Shown piece by piece: positions 43,683-52,397 of a DNA stretch of 64,000 nt. Origin of the DNA: Collinsella aerofaciens (GTDB lineage Bacteria > Actinomycetota > Coriobacteriia > Coriobacteriales > Coriobacteriaceae); contig NZ_JAQLDU010000013.1 of the NCBI RefSeq assembly GCF_028209625.1, forward strand, positions 1-64,000. The letters run 5' to 3'. Under the pieces are notes generated by a model, which saw only the letters and a list, made by a program, of their open reading frames with translations, was not told the DNA's origin and did not search any database. Each line of letters opens with the position of its first letter. Position 1 is the stretch's first letter. The position numbers and the translations under genes were made by a program.

Positions 43683-43715
43683 TGTTGTGTAACGAATCCA
43701 TAAAAAGGAGTGAGC

Positions 43716-45266
43716 ATGCCTATCATCGCAGCGCTCGTTGGCATCGTTTTGGGTGCCATCGCCGCCATTGCCTACATGCGCACCGCCAAGCAGGGTAGTC
43801 TTCACGAGGCCGACGAAAAAATCCAGTCGGCACACGCACAGGCTGAGTCCCTGATCGGTGATGCTAAGCGTCAGGCCGAGACCCTCAAAAAAGAGGCTCT
43901 GCTCGAGGCTAAAGAGGAGATCATCAAGAACAAGCAGGCCGCTGAGGCCGAGGACAAGCAGCGTAAGAACGAGATTCGTACGCTCGAGAACCGCGTGATG
44001 CAGCGCGAGGAATCTCTCGATCGCCGCAACGACGCTCTCGACAAGCGCGAGCATCAGCTGTCCAGCCAGGCCGGTCAGGTCGAGAAGCGCTCCCGTGAGC
44101 TCGAGGAGCTCTGCGCAAAGCAGACCTCCGAGCTCGAGCGTATCGCCGACCTTACCCGCGAGGACGCGCATAAGGAGCTCCTTGATAAGGTTCGCGGCGA
44201 GGTCACCCACGAGGCCGCCACGATCATTCGCGAGTCCGAGCAGCAGGTTCGCGCCGAGTGCCACAAGACCGCCCAGGAGATTCTGTCTCTGGCGATTCAG
44301 CGCTGCGCTGCCGATCACACTGCCGAGGTCACCGTTACCTCCGTGCACATTCCCTCTGATGACCTCAAAGGCCGTATCATCGGTCGCGAGGGTCGCAACA
44401 TCCGGACCTTCGAGCAGGTTTCCGGCGTCAACCTCGTGATCGACGACACGCCCGAGACCGTCGTTCTTTCGAGCTTCGACCCGGTCCGTCGTGAGACCGC
44501 CCGCGTCGCCCTCGAGAACCTTATCGCCGACGGCCGCATTCACCCTGCCCGTATCGAGGAGATGTATCACAAGGCCGCCGACCTGGTTCAGCAGCGCGTG
44601 CGCGAGGCTGGCGAGCAGGCTGCCTTCGATACCGGCATCCACGATCTGCACCCCGAGATCGTCAAGACCCTTGGTGCCCTGCGCTACCGTACCTCGTTTG
44701 GTCAGAACGTGCTTCAGCATTCCCTCGAGGTCTCTGATCTGTGCGGCGTGATGGCTTCCGAGCTTGGCCTGGACGTTGTGACCGCCAAGCGCGCCGGCCT
44801 GCTTCATGACCTGGGCAAGGCAATCGACCACGACGTCGAGGGCCCGCATGCCGTCATCGGCGCCGAGCTTGCCCGCCGTTATGGCGAGAAGCCCGTTATC
44901 GTCCACGCTATTGAGGCTCACCATGCCGATGTCGACCCCAACACGGTGCTCGATGTCCTGGTGCAGGCCGCCGATGCTGTCTCTGCCTCTCGCCCCGGTG
45001 CCCGTCGCGAGTCTGCCGAGAACTACATCAAGCGTCTTGAGAAGCTTGAGGAGATCGCCAACTCCCATGACGGCGTCGAACGTACCTATGCCATGCAGGC
45101 CGGTCGCGAGGTCCACGTCATGGTCCAGCCGGACAAGATCTCCGATGCCCAGTCCACGGTCCTGGCTCACGATATCGCCCATCAGATCGAGGAAGAGATG
45201 GAGTATCCCGGTCAGGTGCGCGTCGTCGTGATTCGCGAGAGCCGCGCTGTCGATATCGCTAAATAA
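43716..45266 (+). CDS. rny: Ribonuclease Y
   Basis: 516 aa from ATG 43716, five bases after AAGGAG; an in-frame GTG at 43710 lies on the ribosome site itself. N-terminal membrane helix ([17 protein letters not shown]), a long coiled coil (about 30-190), KH domain with [16 protein letters not shown], and HD domain with [15 protein letters not shown]. Membrane-bound endonuclease that starts mRNA decay. It heads a unit with a GHKL ATPase and spoVS. Confidence 0.95.
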   Translation: MPIIAALVGIVLGAIAAIAYMRTAKQGSLHEADEKIQSAHAQAESLIGDAKRQAETLKKEALLEAKEEIIKNKQAAEAEDKQRKNEIRTLENRVMQREESLDRRNDALDKREHQLSSQAGQVEKRSRELEELCAKQTSELERIADLTREDAHKELLDKVRGEVTHEAATIIRESEQQVRAECHKTAQEILSLAIQRCAADHTAEVTVTSVHIPSDDLKGRIIGREGRNIRTFEQVSGVNLVIDDTPETVVLSSFDPVRRETARVALENLIADGRIHPARIEEMYHKAADLVQQRVREAGEQAAFDTGIHDLHPEIVKTLGALRYRTSFGQNVLQHSLEVSDLCGVMASELGLDVVTAKRAGLLHDLGKAIDHDVEGPHAVIGAELARRYGEKPVIVHAIEAHHADVDPNTVLDVLVQAADAVSASRPGARRESAENYIKRLEKLEEIANSHDGVERTYAMQAGREVHVMVQPDKISDAQSTVLAHDIAHQIEEEMEYPGQVRVVVIRESRAVDIAK

Positions 45267-45267
45267 C

Positions 45268-46353
45268 ATGAGCGACGCGAACGAGCTCATCTCATTTATC
45301 GCGTCGATGTCGGGGGAGGGCAACCTTCGCGTCGAGGAGAACCTTGGCGAGGGGTATGTCCGCCTCCGCGTTTCGGAGGCCGAGCGGCGCCAGGCTAAGC
45401 ACGACATTCAGCATGTCGAGGACATCGTCATCGAAATGCTCCGTAATGCTCGCGATGCCGGCGCCGACAAGGTCTATCTCGCCACGACCAAGGAAGATGG
45501 CGTCCGCACGCTTGTCTTTCTGGATAACGGTTCTGGCGTTCCGCAGGATATGCAAGAGCGAATCTTTGATGCCCGCGTTACCTCCAAGCTCGAGAGCATG
45601 AAGATGGACCGTTGGGGCGTTCACGGTCGTGGCATGGCATTGTTTTCGATTAAGCAGAACACCGACGAGGCCCGTGTGGTCACGTCCGGCGTCGATCTTG
45701 GTTCAGCCTTCAAGGTGAGCGTTGCGGCCGACCACCTCAGTGAGCGTGCCGATCAGTCCAGCTGGCCCCAGGCCGTCAAGGATGAGGACGGACGTTATGT
45801 CTGCGCTCGCGGTCCACATAATATTATTCGCGCTGCTTGTGAGTTTGCGCTCGAGGAGTTGCGTGGTTGCGATGTCTATCTCGGTTCTCCGTCTGAGATT
45901 GCCGCGACCCTTTATGCTCAAGCGTCAAGTCGGCTCGATACGTCTCGTCTCCTGTTCATTGATGACGAGAGCGAGCTTCCGGTTGTCGATCGTTTAGGCC
46001 TTGCTTCTGATGCCGAGGACTTTATCCGTATTTGTTCGGGTTTGGGTCTTGAGATGTCCGAGCGCACGGCCCATCGCATTTTGGCAGGGCAGATTAAGCC
46101 CGTTCGCGGTGTGACCGCGCGTCTGCTGCGCGAGCGTGATTCGTCCTCGCATGCGCCGGCTCCTGTCGATCTCGCGAAGGATCGTCGCGGGCTTCGTATT
46201 GCCAAGGATGACATGGCACAGTTTTCGCGTGCTGTGGAGCGCGACTTTAATGACCTTGCCGCCCGGTACTATCTCAACCTTTGCGGCGACCCAAAGATTC
46301 GCGTTTCGCGTGATCGAATCACTGTGACCTTCGATCTTGCCAAAGAGGAATAG
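45268..46353 (+). CDS. GHKL-fold ATPase of unknown function, downstream of rny
   Basis: 361 aa from ATG 45268, one base after rny. The N-terminal ATP site is clear: N-box EMLRNARDAG (56-65), G1 DNGSG (86-90), then the G2-like loop GVHGRGMAL (117-125). It resembles MutL/Hsp90/TopoVIB-type ATPases rather than sensor kinases: no dimerisation-His domain, no membrane segment. Residues 150-361 match nothing I recognise. The ATG of spoVS is 75 bp downstream. In Bacillus the corresponding slot between rny and spoVS holds the phosphodiesterase ymdB, so this may be a lineage-specific replacement. Confidence 0.75.
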   Translation: MSDANELISFIASMSGEGNLRVEENLGEGYVRLRVSEAERRQAKHDIQHVEDIVIEMLRNARDAGADKVYLATTKEDGVRTLVFLDNGSGVPQDMQERIFDARVTSKLESMKMDRWGVHGRGMALFSIKQNTDEARVVTSGVDLGSAFKVSVAADHLSERADQSSWPQAVKDEDGRYVCARGPHNIIRAACEFALEELRGCDVYLGSPSEIAATLYAQASSRLDTSRLLFIDDESELPVVDRLGLASDAEDFIRICSGLGLEMSERTAHRILAGQIKPVRGVTARLLRERDSSSHAPAPVDLAKDRRGLRIAKDDMAQFSRAVERDFNDLAARYYLNLCGDPKIRVSRDRITVTFDLAKEE

Positions 46354-46427
46354 TGCCTTTACCGAGTCCACTCGGTACGATACAGTTATTGCAGTTAAAA
46401 CGTACTTTCAAACGCAGGAGTTTCTTC

Positions 46428-46745
46428 ATGGATTGCCTGAAGGTATCAAGCAAATCATCGCCCGCGTCCGTTGCCGGCGCCATCGCCGGCATGGTCAAGG
46501 ATGGTGTGCCCGTCAACATTCAGTGTGTCGGCGCCGGTGCGGTCAACCAGGCCATAAAGGCTGTGGCTATCGCGCGCGGTTTTTTGATTCCAACCGGTTT
46601 TGATATTTCCTGCGCGCCCGTGTTCTCCGACATCCTTATTAACGGGGAGTCGCGCACGGCCATCCGTCTTTCTATTTACGTTCACCAGATCAATCGAGCT
46701 GCTATGGATAACGTCGTCATGGATGATGTTAAGCCTGTGGCATAG
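46428..46745 (+). CDS. spoVS: Stage V sporulation protein S (SpoVS) family protein
   Basis: 105 aa from ATG 46428 (MDCLKVSSKSSPASVAGAIA) after CAGGAG. Alba-like small protein: KVSSKSSP, GAGAVNQAIKAVAIARGFL and ESRTAIRL match SpoVS closely. About 18 residues longer at the C-terminus than the Bacillus 86-aa protein. Nothing in this window suggests sporulation, and SpoVS relatives occur in non-sporulating bacteria, so a nucleic-acid-binding housekeeping role is more likely. Confidence 0.92.
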   Translation: MDCLKVSSKSSPASVAGAIAGMVKDGVPVNIQCVGAGAVNQAIKAVAIARGFLIPTGFDISCAPVFSDILINGESRTAIRLSIYVHQINRAAMDNVVMDDVKPVA

Positions 46746-46790
46746 CTTCTGCTTGCCTCGATTCGCCCCCCCTCTCCATCGTTAGGACTT

Positions 46791-48167
46791 ATGCACATGG
46801 ACCAGCGTTCCGTACGCGATATTCTTGCCGGTAAAACCTACTATATCCGCACCTTTGGCTGCCAGATGAATCAGCACGACTCTGAGCGCGTGAGCGGTCT
46901 GCTCGATTCGTATGGTTGCCTCATGGCGCTCGATCCCGAGCATGCCGATATCGTTGTCTTCATGACGTGCTGCGTGCGCGAGGCCGCCGATACTCGCCTG
47001 TACGGTCAGTGCAACTCTTGTAAGAGCCTCCCGCCCTCACCCTCGGGCAAGCGTGTGGTTGCCGTTGGTGGTTGCATCGCGCAGCGCGATGGCGAGGGCC
47101 TGCTCATCAACGTCGATAACGTCAATGTCATCTTTGGTACGCATTCCATCGCACATGTGGCCGAGCTCATTGCCGAGGCGTTCCTTGATGGCAAGCGTCA
47201 TATCCGCACCAATGAGCATGAGGATACGGATGCCATGAGCATGCCGTGGCATCGCGAGACCCAGTATCACGCCTGGGTACCCATTATGACGGGCTGCAAT
47301 AATTTCTGTACCTATTGCATCGTGCCGTACGTGCGCGGTCGCGAAAAGAGCCGCCCCTTCGAGGAAATTGTCGACGAGGTGACCGGTTTGGTGCGCCAGG
47401 GCGTGCGCGAGATTACGCTGCTGGGCCAAAACGTTAACTCATATGGTCGCGATCTGTTTGGCAAGCCGCGTTTTGCCGATCTGCTGCGTGCCGTGGGTGA
47501 TACGGGTGTGGAGCGCATCTTCTTTACCTCTTCTCATCCTAAGGATCTACTGCCCGAGACCATCGACGCCATGGCCGAGACGCCCGCCGTCATGCCGCAG
47601 CTTCACTTGGCCGTTCAGTCGGGCTCCACGCGTATCCTCAAAGAGATGAATCGCCGTTATACACGCGAGGACTATCTGGGCCTGGTCGATCGCATTCGCA
47701 ACCGCATGCCCGATATCGCGCTCTCGACCGATATTATCGTTGGCTTCCCGGGCGAGACTGAAGAGGACTTTGAGCAGACGCTCTCACTTGCCGAGACGGT
47801 CCGCTATGCTCAGGCCTATACCTTCATCTATTCCAAGCGCGCCGGTACCCCGGCCGCAGAGATTGACGATCCTACGCCGCATGAGGTTATTCTCGAGCGT
47901 TTCAACCGCCTGGTTAAGGTTATCGAGACTACGGCACACGAGTATAACCAGGGTGAGCTTCATACTGTGGTGCCGGCGCTCATTGAGGGAACGAGTAAAA
48001 AGAACGACGCGGTCCTGCTGGGCAAGAGTCCCAAGAATCAGACCGTGCATGCGCCTATCCCCGAGGGTTACAGCATCGATCAGCTTGTTGGCAAGATCGT
48101 TGATGTTGACGTTGACGTTGCCAAGACCTGGTATTTGTCCGGCTCCGTTGTGGGCGAGCCGCGCTAA
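46791..48167 (+). CDS. miaB: tRNA-2-methylthio-N6-dimethylallyladenosine synthase MiaB
   Basis: 458 aa from ATG 46791 (ATG 46797 is an alternative). TFGCQMNQHDSERV, MTCCVRE and VGGCIAQ bind the auxiliary cluster; TGCNNFCTYCIVPYVRGRE is the radical SAM site; TRAM domain at the C-terminus. Methylthiolates i6A37, the product of MiaA, whose gene follows with a one-base overlap. Confidence 0.95.
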   Translation: MHMDQRSVRDILAGKTYYIRTFGCQMNQHDSERVSGLLDSYGCLMALDPEHADIVVFMTCCVREAADTRLYGQCNSCKSLPPSPSGKRVVAVGGCIAQRDGEGLLINVDNVNVIFGTHSIAHVAELIAEAFLDGKRHIRTNEHEDTDAMSMPWHRETQYHAWVPIMTGCNNFCTYCIVPYVRGREKSRPFEEIVDEVTGLVRQGVREITLLGQNVNSYGRDLFGKPRFADLLRAVGDTGVERIFFTSSHPKDLLPETIDAMAETPAVMPQLHLAVQSGSTRILKEMNRRYTREDYLGLVDRIRNRMPDIALSTDIIVGFPGETEEDFEQTLSLAETVRYAQAYTFIYSKRAGTPAAEIDDPTPHEVILERFNRLVKVIETTAHEYNQGELHTVVPALIEGTSKKNDAVLLGKSPKNQTVHAPIPEGYSIDQLVGKIVDVDVDVAKTWYLSGSVVGEPR

Positions 48168-49105
48168 TGGTTTCTCCCAGGGCAGGAATTTCCGCCGTTG
48201 CGATCGTCGGTCCGACGGCGGTTGGTAAGAGTGATGTTGCCGACCGTTTGGCAGCTCGTCTTTCGTCCGAAGTGCTGTCGTGCGATGCGATGCAAATCTA
48301 TCGCGGCATGGACATCGGTACCGCAAAGATGGCGCCCGATGAGTGTACGGTGCCGCTGCGTCTCGTCGACATTGTAGAGCCGGGTGTGGCATATTCTGCT
48401 GCGCTTTATCAGGCTGACGCTCGCGCGCATGTTGAACGTCTCCTTGGTTCGGGTTGCCTGCCGGTTTTTTGCGGAGGTACGGGGCTGTATCTCAAGGCCG
48501 CCCTCGATGAAATGGACTTTCCTTCGGGTGAACTTGAGGACGATCGTCGTATGGGCTATCAGGAGCTTGCCGAGCGTATTGGCGAGGAAGAGCTGCATGC
48601 CCTGCTTGCCGAGCGCGACCCAGAATCGGCTGCTGTTATTCATCCCCATAATGTGCGCCGTGTGATTCGTGCGCTCGAGATGCATGATGATGGTATCTCC
48701 TATGCACAGCAAAAAAGTCAGTTTAGTGTTCCGCGCGAGCATTATCATGCTCTATGGTTTGGTCTGACGCGTAATCGCGAGGTGCTCTACGAGCGCATTA
48801 ACCTGCGCGTCGATCTGATGTTTGAGCAGGGTCTTGTCGATGAGGTTCGCGGTCTTATGGACCAGGGGCTGGGAGATGCCCTGACTTCGATGCAGGCAAT
48901 TGGCTATAAAGAGATCATTGATGCTTTCAATGGCGTGATTTCTATGGATGAGGCTCGCGAACTCATCAAGATGCGTTCGCGTCGCTATGCCAAACGTCAG
49001 CTTTCGTGGTTTAAGCGCGATGACCGTATCGTGTGGTTCGATATGGACGAGTTTACGATCGATGAGGTCGTTGAGGACATCCTGCATCGTATTGAGGCTG
49101 CCTAA
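48167..49105 (+). CDS. miaA: tRNA dimethylallyltransferase MiaA
   Basis: 312 aa from ATG 48167, overlapping the miaB stop (TAATG). P-loop GPTAVGKSDVA, SCDAMQIYRGMDIGTAK for the dimethylallyl donor and tRNA, GGTGLYLKA, and AIGYKEI near the C-terminus. Prenylates A37 of tRNAs reading U-first codons. It overlaps hflX by one base. Confidence 0.95.
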   Translation: MVSPRAGISAVAIVGPTAVGKSDVADRLAARLSSEVLSCDAMQIYRGMDIGTAKMAPDECTVPLRLVDIVEPGVAYSAALYQADARAHVERLLGSGCLPVFCGGTGLYLKAALDEMDFPSGELEDDRRMGYQELAERIGEEELHALLAERDPESAAVIHPHNVRRVIRALEMHDDGISYAQQKSQFSVPREHYHALWFGLTRNREVLYERINLRVDLMFEQGLVDEVRGLMDQGLGDALTSMQAIGYKEIIDAFNGVISMDEARELIKMRSRRYAKRQLSWFKRDDRIVWFDMDEFTIDEVVEDILHRIEAA

Positions 49106-50394
49106 TGGCCCGTTTCCCCCTTGTTCCCACGGCACCCGAGCCCGAGCGTGCCATATTAGTTGGTGTTGAGTGGCGCGACAATGCATGGCCGCTCGATCGT
49201 TCGCTTGACGAGCTTGAGCGCCTGGCCCATACGGCTGGCGCCCAGTGCGTGGCGCGTTTGTCACAGCGTCTGGTTAAGCCGTATCCAAAATCGTTTATCG
49301 GTTCCGGTAAGGTTGAAGAGCTGTGCGGCCTGGTGCATCGCATGGATGCCGATGTCGTTATTTTTGACGACGACCTGACGCCCTCGCAGCAATCCTATTT
49401 GGAGAAAGCCGTGGGCGAGCCGGTAAAGATTATCGATCGTACAGCACTGATCTTGGATATCTTTGGCCTGCATGCTCAGACGCGTGAGGGACGCCTACAG
49501 GTACAGCTGGCGCAGCTTCAATATCTGTTGCCTCGTCTGCGTGGCATGTGGAGCCATCTTGCCAAGGAGCAGACGCGCGGCGGCATCGGTTCGCGCTTTG
49601 GCCAGGGTGAAAGCCAGCTCGAGGTTGACCGTCGCTTGATTCGCAATAAGATTGCCGCGCTTCGTCGTGAGCTCAAGCAGGTTGAACAGCGTCGCGATGT
49701 CCAGTCCAAGAGCCGCATTGAGTCACCGGCGTTTCGCGTCGCGTTAGCCGGTTATACCAATGCCGGTAAATCGACGTTGCTCAATCGCCTGACCGGCTCT
49801 ACGGTACTTTCGCAGGACAAGCTGTTTGCTACGCTCGACCCGACGACGCGTTCGTATCGCCTGCCCGGCGGTCGCGGCATGACGATTACTGATACCGTCG
49901 GCTTTATTCAAAAGCTGCCGCATGGTCTGGTCGATGCCTTTAAATCGACGCTGTCCGAGGTGTTGGGTGCCGATCTAATTCTCAAAGTCGTAGATGCGTC
50001 TGACGAGGACTATGAGCGGCAGCTGGATGCTGTCGACCGCGTGCTTGATGAGATCGGCGCCGGAGAGCGTTTAACGCTGACCGTATTCAATAAAATCGAT
50101 CTTCTCGATAGCGTCGATCGATTGAGTTTCCGTCGTCGCTATCCGGAGGCCGTTCTGTTCTCGGCCCAAACGGGCGAGGGGCTCGACGATCTCGTCGACC
50201 GGATTGCTCGCGAGGCAGCTGCCACCGATGTGTTGCTCTCCGCTGATATCCCGTATCGCGAGGGCGCTCTCATCACGCTGGTGCATGAGCAGGGAACCCT
50301 TCTGCATGAGGAATATCTCGAGGACGGCGTTCGCATTGTGGCGAAGTTGCCGGCTCGTATTGCACCGCGGCTCGAGCGCTATCGTACGGAATAA
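49105..50394 (+). CDS. hflX: Ribosome-associated GTPase HflX
   Basis: 429 aa from ATG 49105. N-terminal HflX domain (SFIGSGKVEEL, FDDDLTPSQQ, GLHAQTREGRLQVQLAQLQY), coiled-coil, then the GTPase with GYTNAGKSTLLN and DTVGFIQKLPH. Splits or rescues stalled 70S ribosomes in studied species. miaB-miaA-hflX is a conserved series. Its 3' end overlaps the convergent DUF1624 gene by 16 bp. Confidence 0.94.
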   Translation: MARFPLVPTAPEPERAILVGVEWRDNAWPLDRSLDELERLAHTAGAQCVARLSQRLVKPYPKSFIGSGKVEELCGLVHRMDADVVIFDDDLTPSQQSYLEKAVGEPVKIIDRTALILDIFGLHAQTREGRLQVQLAQLQYLLPRLRGMWSHLAKEQTRGGIGSRFGQGESQLEVDRRLIRNKIAALRRELKQVEQRRDVQSKSRIESPAFRVALAGYTNAGKSTLLNRLTGSTVLSQDKLFATLDPTTRSYRLPGGRGMTITDTVGFIQKLPHGLVDAFKSTLSEVLGADLILKVVDASDEDYERQLDAVDRVLDEIGAGERLTLTVFNKIDLLDSVDRLSFRRRYPEAVLFSAQTGEGLDDLVDRIAREAAATDVLLSADIPYREGALITLVHEQGTLLHEEYLEDGVRIVAKLPARIAPRLERYRTE

Positions 50395-51083
50395 ACGATT
50401 TCTAGCACGCCTAGAATGACTGGCTGATGGAGCAGGTAGAACGGTAAGGCATGCCGACCCAGGACTGCGAGCGCCGGGATAGGATTGGCGTATGCCCATG
50501 CTGGCGCTTCGAGACTTGATGCTTGTGCTGCCTGGGCAGCAAAAAAGCCGGTAAGGTACATAAAGACAAACGGTATGAGCGGATAGTAATCTCCCGAAAC
50601 AAAACCCGGGCCTGGGAATCCAAGCCATGCCAGGTAGGGGAGTGGGTAGACCGCCTTTGGAATGCCCCAGGTTAGGGCAAAAAGAACAAGGCACGCTGCG
50701 ATGCCCCATGAGCCCGGTAATTTTTGGAGTAACGGACGGGTGAACGCAACCACCGCGGTGCACATCGCCATGCAATAAATGATGCCAAAGTTCACTGAAT
50801 CGTCGACCGATACGAGAGTTGTTGCGATCCAGACGACCAAAGCTGCGGCAGCGTACTTAGCCGCTCGTTTGGCATTGTTGCGTGAGAGCGTGCACATCCA
50901 ACCCGCGATAAACAAAAATACCCAGCTGTTGCTGGCGCGCCAGACGTCTTGAAAGACAGTCTGGGTAAACCAGGGCATATCCCAGCCATACAGGTAGGCG
51001 AGATCATAGCAAGCGTGAAAACCTGCCATAGAAATCATCGTAAACCCGCGGACGGTATCAAAGATGGTTATGCGTTTTTGCAT
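50379..51083 (-). CDS. DUF1624 / heparan-alpha-glucosaminide N-acetyltransferase-like membrane protein
   Basis: 234 aa. The start at 51083 overlaps the lexA stop by one base, so it is translationally coupled to lexA. About seven membrane helices. N-terminus RITIFDTVRGFTMISMAGFHACYD and the C-terminal GRHALPFYLLHQPVI with conserved His are typical of DUF1624/acyltransferase-like proteins. The substrate cannot be predicted. Position in the lexA transcript suggests possible SOS co-expression. Confidence 0.85.
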   Translation of the reverse strand: MQKRITIFDTVRGFTMISMAGFHACYDLAYLYGWDMPWFTQTVFQDVWRASNSWVFLFIAGWMCTLSRNNAKRAAKYAAAALVVWIATTLVSVDDSVNFGIIYCMAMCTAVVAFTRPLLQKLPGSWGIAACLVLFALTWGIPKAVYPLPYLAWLGFPGPGFVSGDYYPLIPFVFMYLTGFFAAQAAQASSLEAPAWAYANPIPALAVLGRHALPFYLLHQPVILGVLEIVYSVR

Positions 51084-51727
51084 TACGAGAACCGGCGCAT
51101 CAAGCCGACGACTTTGCCCAGGATAACGGGATTCGTTGCATAGATAGGTTCCATGGTGTCGTTCTCGGGCTGCAAGCGCACACGCCCCTGCTCCTTGTAG
51201 AACGTCTTGACGGTCGCCGAACCATCAATCATGGCCACGACAATTTCGCCGTTCATGGCACTCTTTTGTTCACGGACGATGATGTAATCGCCATTGAAGA
51301 TGCCGACATTGATCATTGAGCTCCCATGCACCTCAAGGATAAAGGAACCCTGATCAGTGGCGATTTCGGTCGGGATAGTAAACGTGTCTTCGATATTCTG
51401 CTCGGCCAGAATGGGAATCCCAGCCGCGACGCGACCAACGAGCGGTAGCGAGACCGTTCCGCGAGGTGCGGTGGGCTCGTCAGATTTAGAAATTGAGACA
51501 GAGGAACCATCCTCGTTAAAGAGTTCCAGGGCACGCGGCTTGGTGGCATCGCGCTTGAGCAGCCCGCGCGCCTCCAGGGCAGAGAGATGGGCGTGCACGG
51601 TGCTTGGGGAGGAAAGGCCCACGGCAGAAGCCATCTCACGCACGCTGGGCGGATAACCCTTCTCCTGCTGATATTCCTTGATGAAGTCGTAAATTTGCTG
51701 CTGACGCTTGGTAATTTTGCGAGCCAT
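51083..51727 (-). CDS. lexA: SOS repressor LexA
   Basis: 214 aa from ATG 51727, placed by GAGAGG eight bases upstream; the earlier in-frame ATG at 51748 has no ribosome site. Winged helix (PPSVREMASAVGLSSPSTVHAHL), cleavage site VAAGIP (Ala-Gly), catalytic Ser in HGSSMI and Lys in ATVKTF. Self-cleaves when RecA is activated. Three LexA-type boxes lie upstream (51751-51820), so it is autoregulated and controls the divergent LysM gene. Confidence 0.96.
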   Translation of the reverse strand: MARKITKRQQQIYDFIKEYQQEKGYPPSVREMASAVGLSSPSTVHAHLSALEARGLLKRDATKPRALELFNEDGSSVSISKSDEPTAPRGTVSLPLVGRVAAGIPILAEQNIEDTFTIPTEIATDQGSFILEVHGSSMINVGIFNGDYIIVREQKSAMNGEIVVAMIDGSATVKTFYKEQGRVRLQPENDTMEPIYATNPVILGKVVGLMRRFS

Positions 51728-51750
51728 CAGGGCATCCTCTCTACCCATGT

Positions 51751-51764
51751 CAAACAAATGTTCG
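51751..51764. promoter_or_regulatory. LexA box 1 in the lexA-yneA intergenic region
   Basis: CAAACAAATGTTCG, one mismatch to CGAACNNNNGTTCG; nearest the lexA start. Confidence 0.75.
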
Positions 51765-51772
51765 AATTTTGC

Positions 51773-51801
51773 TTGACAGGAACAACTGTTCGAAGATAAT
51801 A
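51773..51801 (+). promoter_or_regulatory. Strong promoter of the YneA-like gene with LexA box 2 in the spacer
   Basis: TTGACA (51773-51778) and GATAAT (51795-51800), spacing 16. The box GGAACAACTGTTCG (51779-51792) fills the spacer; one mismatch to consensus. Confidence 0.85.
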
Positions 51802-51806
51802 ATAAC

Positions 51807-51820
51807 CGAACATTCGTTCT
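51807..51820. promoter_or_regulatory. LexA box 3 in the lexA-yneA intergenic region
   Basis: CGAACATTCGTTCT, one mismatch to CGAACNNNNGTTCG; just downstream of the YneA-like gene's -10. Confidence 0.75.
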
Positions 51821-51887
51821 CGCGCTAGACATTTTTGTCCGCGCGGCTTGATAAAACTGTTCTCAGCAAAACACGCGAGAGGAGAAC

Positions 51888-52340
51888 ATGATGAACGCAA
51901 CGAATATGGTCCAGGGAAACCTCGCCCTTAAGCTCGAGACGCCTGCAGAACCCACTTTTACGGTTGTTCAGGGTGGCCGCTCCGGCATTCAACCTTTGAC
52001 CGTAAAGCCTGCTCGCAATCAGCAGGCTGTAGTCGCGCCGGCCCGCGTTGCCCTGAAGGTTCCGACGATTGTCGCCGTCGCCGTTGCGCTTACGCTCTTC
52101 TTTGTCCTCGCTACTTCGGTCTTTAGCTCTCGTCACGCCGCGTATGCCGAGTCCGTTTCCAACATTACTTACGAGACCATTCGCGTTCAGACTGGCGATT
52201 CTCTTTGGTCGCTTGCCGAGGAATATCCAATCGAAGGCCTTTCCACGCAAGAGACTTCCGACATGATCCGTAACGTCAATCATCTGGAGCATGGTTCGCT
52301 CGCCGCCGGTGCGCATCTTAAGGTTCCTGCTCGTTCGTAA
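51888..52340 (+). CDS. YneA-like SOS cell-division inhibitor with LysM domain
   Basis: 150 aa from ATG 51888 (ATG 51891 is equally placed) after GAGAGGAG. Cytoplasmic N-terminus of about 50 residues, one membrane helix (TIVAVAVALTLFFVLATSVF, about 60-79), then a C-terminal LysM domain (YETIRVQTGDSLWSLAEEYP) outside the cell. Divergent from lexA across LexA boxes, the same arrangement as yneA in Bacillus, where the protein delays division after DNA damage. Sequence likeness outside LysM is low, so function rests mainly on context. Confidence 0.82.
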   Translation: MMNATNMVQGNLALKLETPAEPTFTVVQGGRSGIQPLTVKPARNQQAVVAPARVALKVPTIVAVAVALTLFFVLATSVFSSRHAAYAESVSNITYETIRVQTGDSLWSLAEEYPIEGLSTQETSDMIRNVNHLEHGSLAAGAHLKVPARS

Positions 52341-52353
52341 TCATTATCGCGCT

Positions 52354-52397
52354 GCGCATGGTACCCTTGTTATCGTTTAAGAGGAGGTACCATGCGC
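52354..52397 (+). promoter_or_regulatory. Inverted repeat covering the nrdR ribosome site and start codon
   Basis: Perfect 12-bp arms, GCGCATGGTACC (52354-52365) and GGTACCATGCGC (52386-52397). The right arm contains part of the ribosome site and the ATG (52392-52394). Folding would hide the nrdR start. Confidence 0.75.

Noticed and set aside
46428..46745. spoVS taken as evidence for sporulation
   Set aside because: No other sporulation gene is present in the window, and SpoVS occurs in many non-sporulating bacteria.
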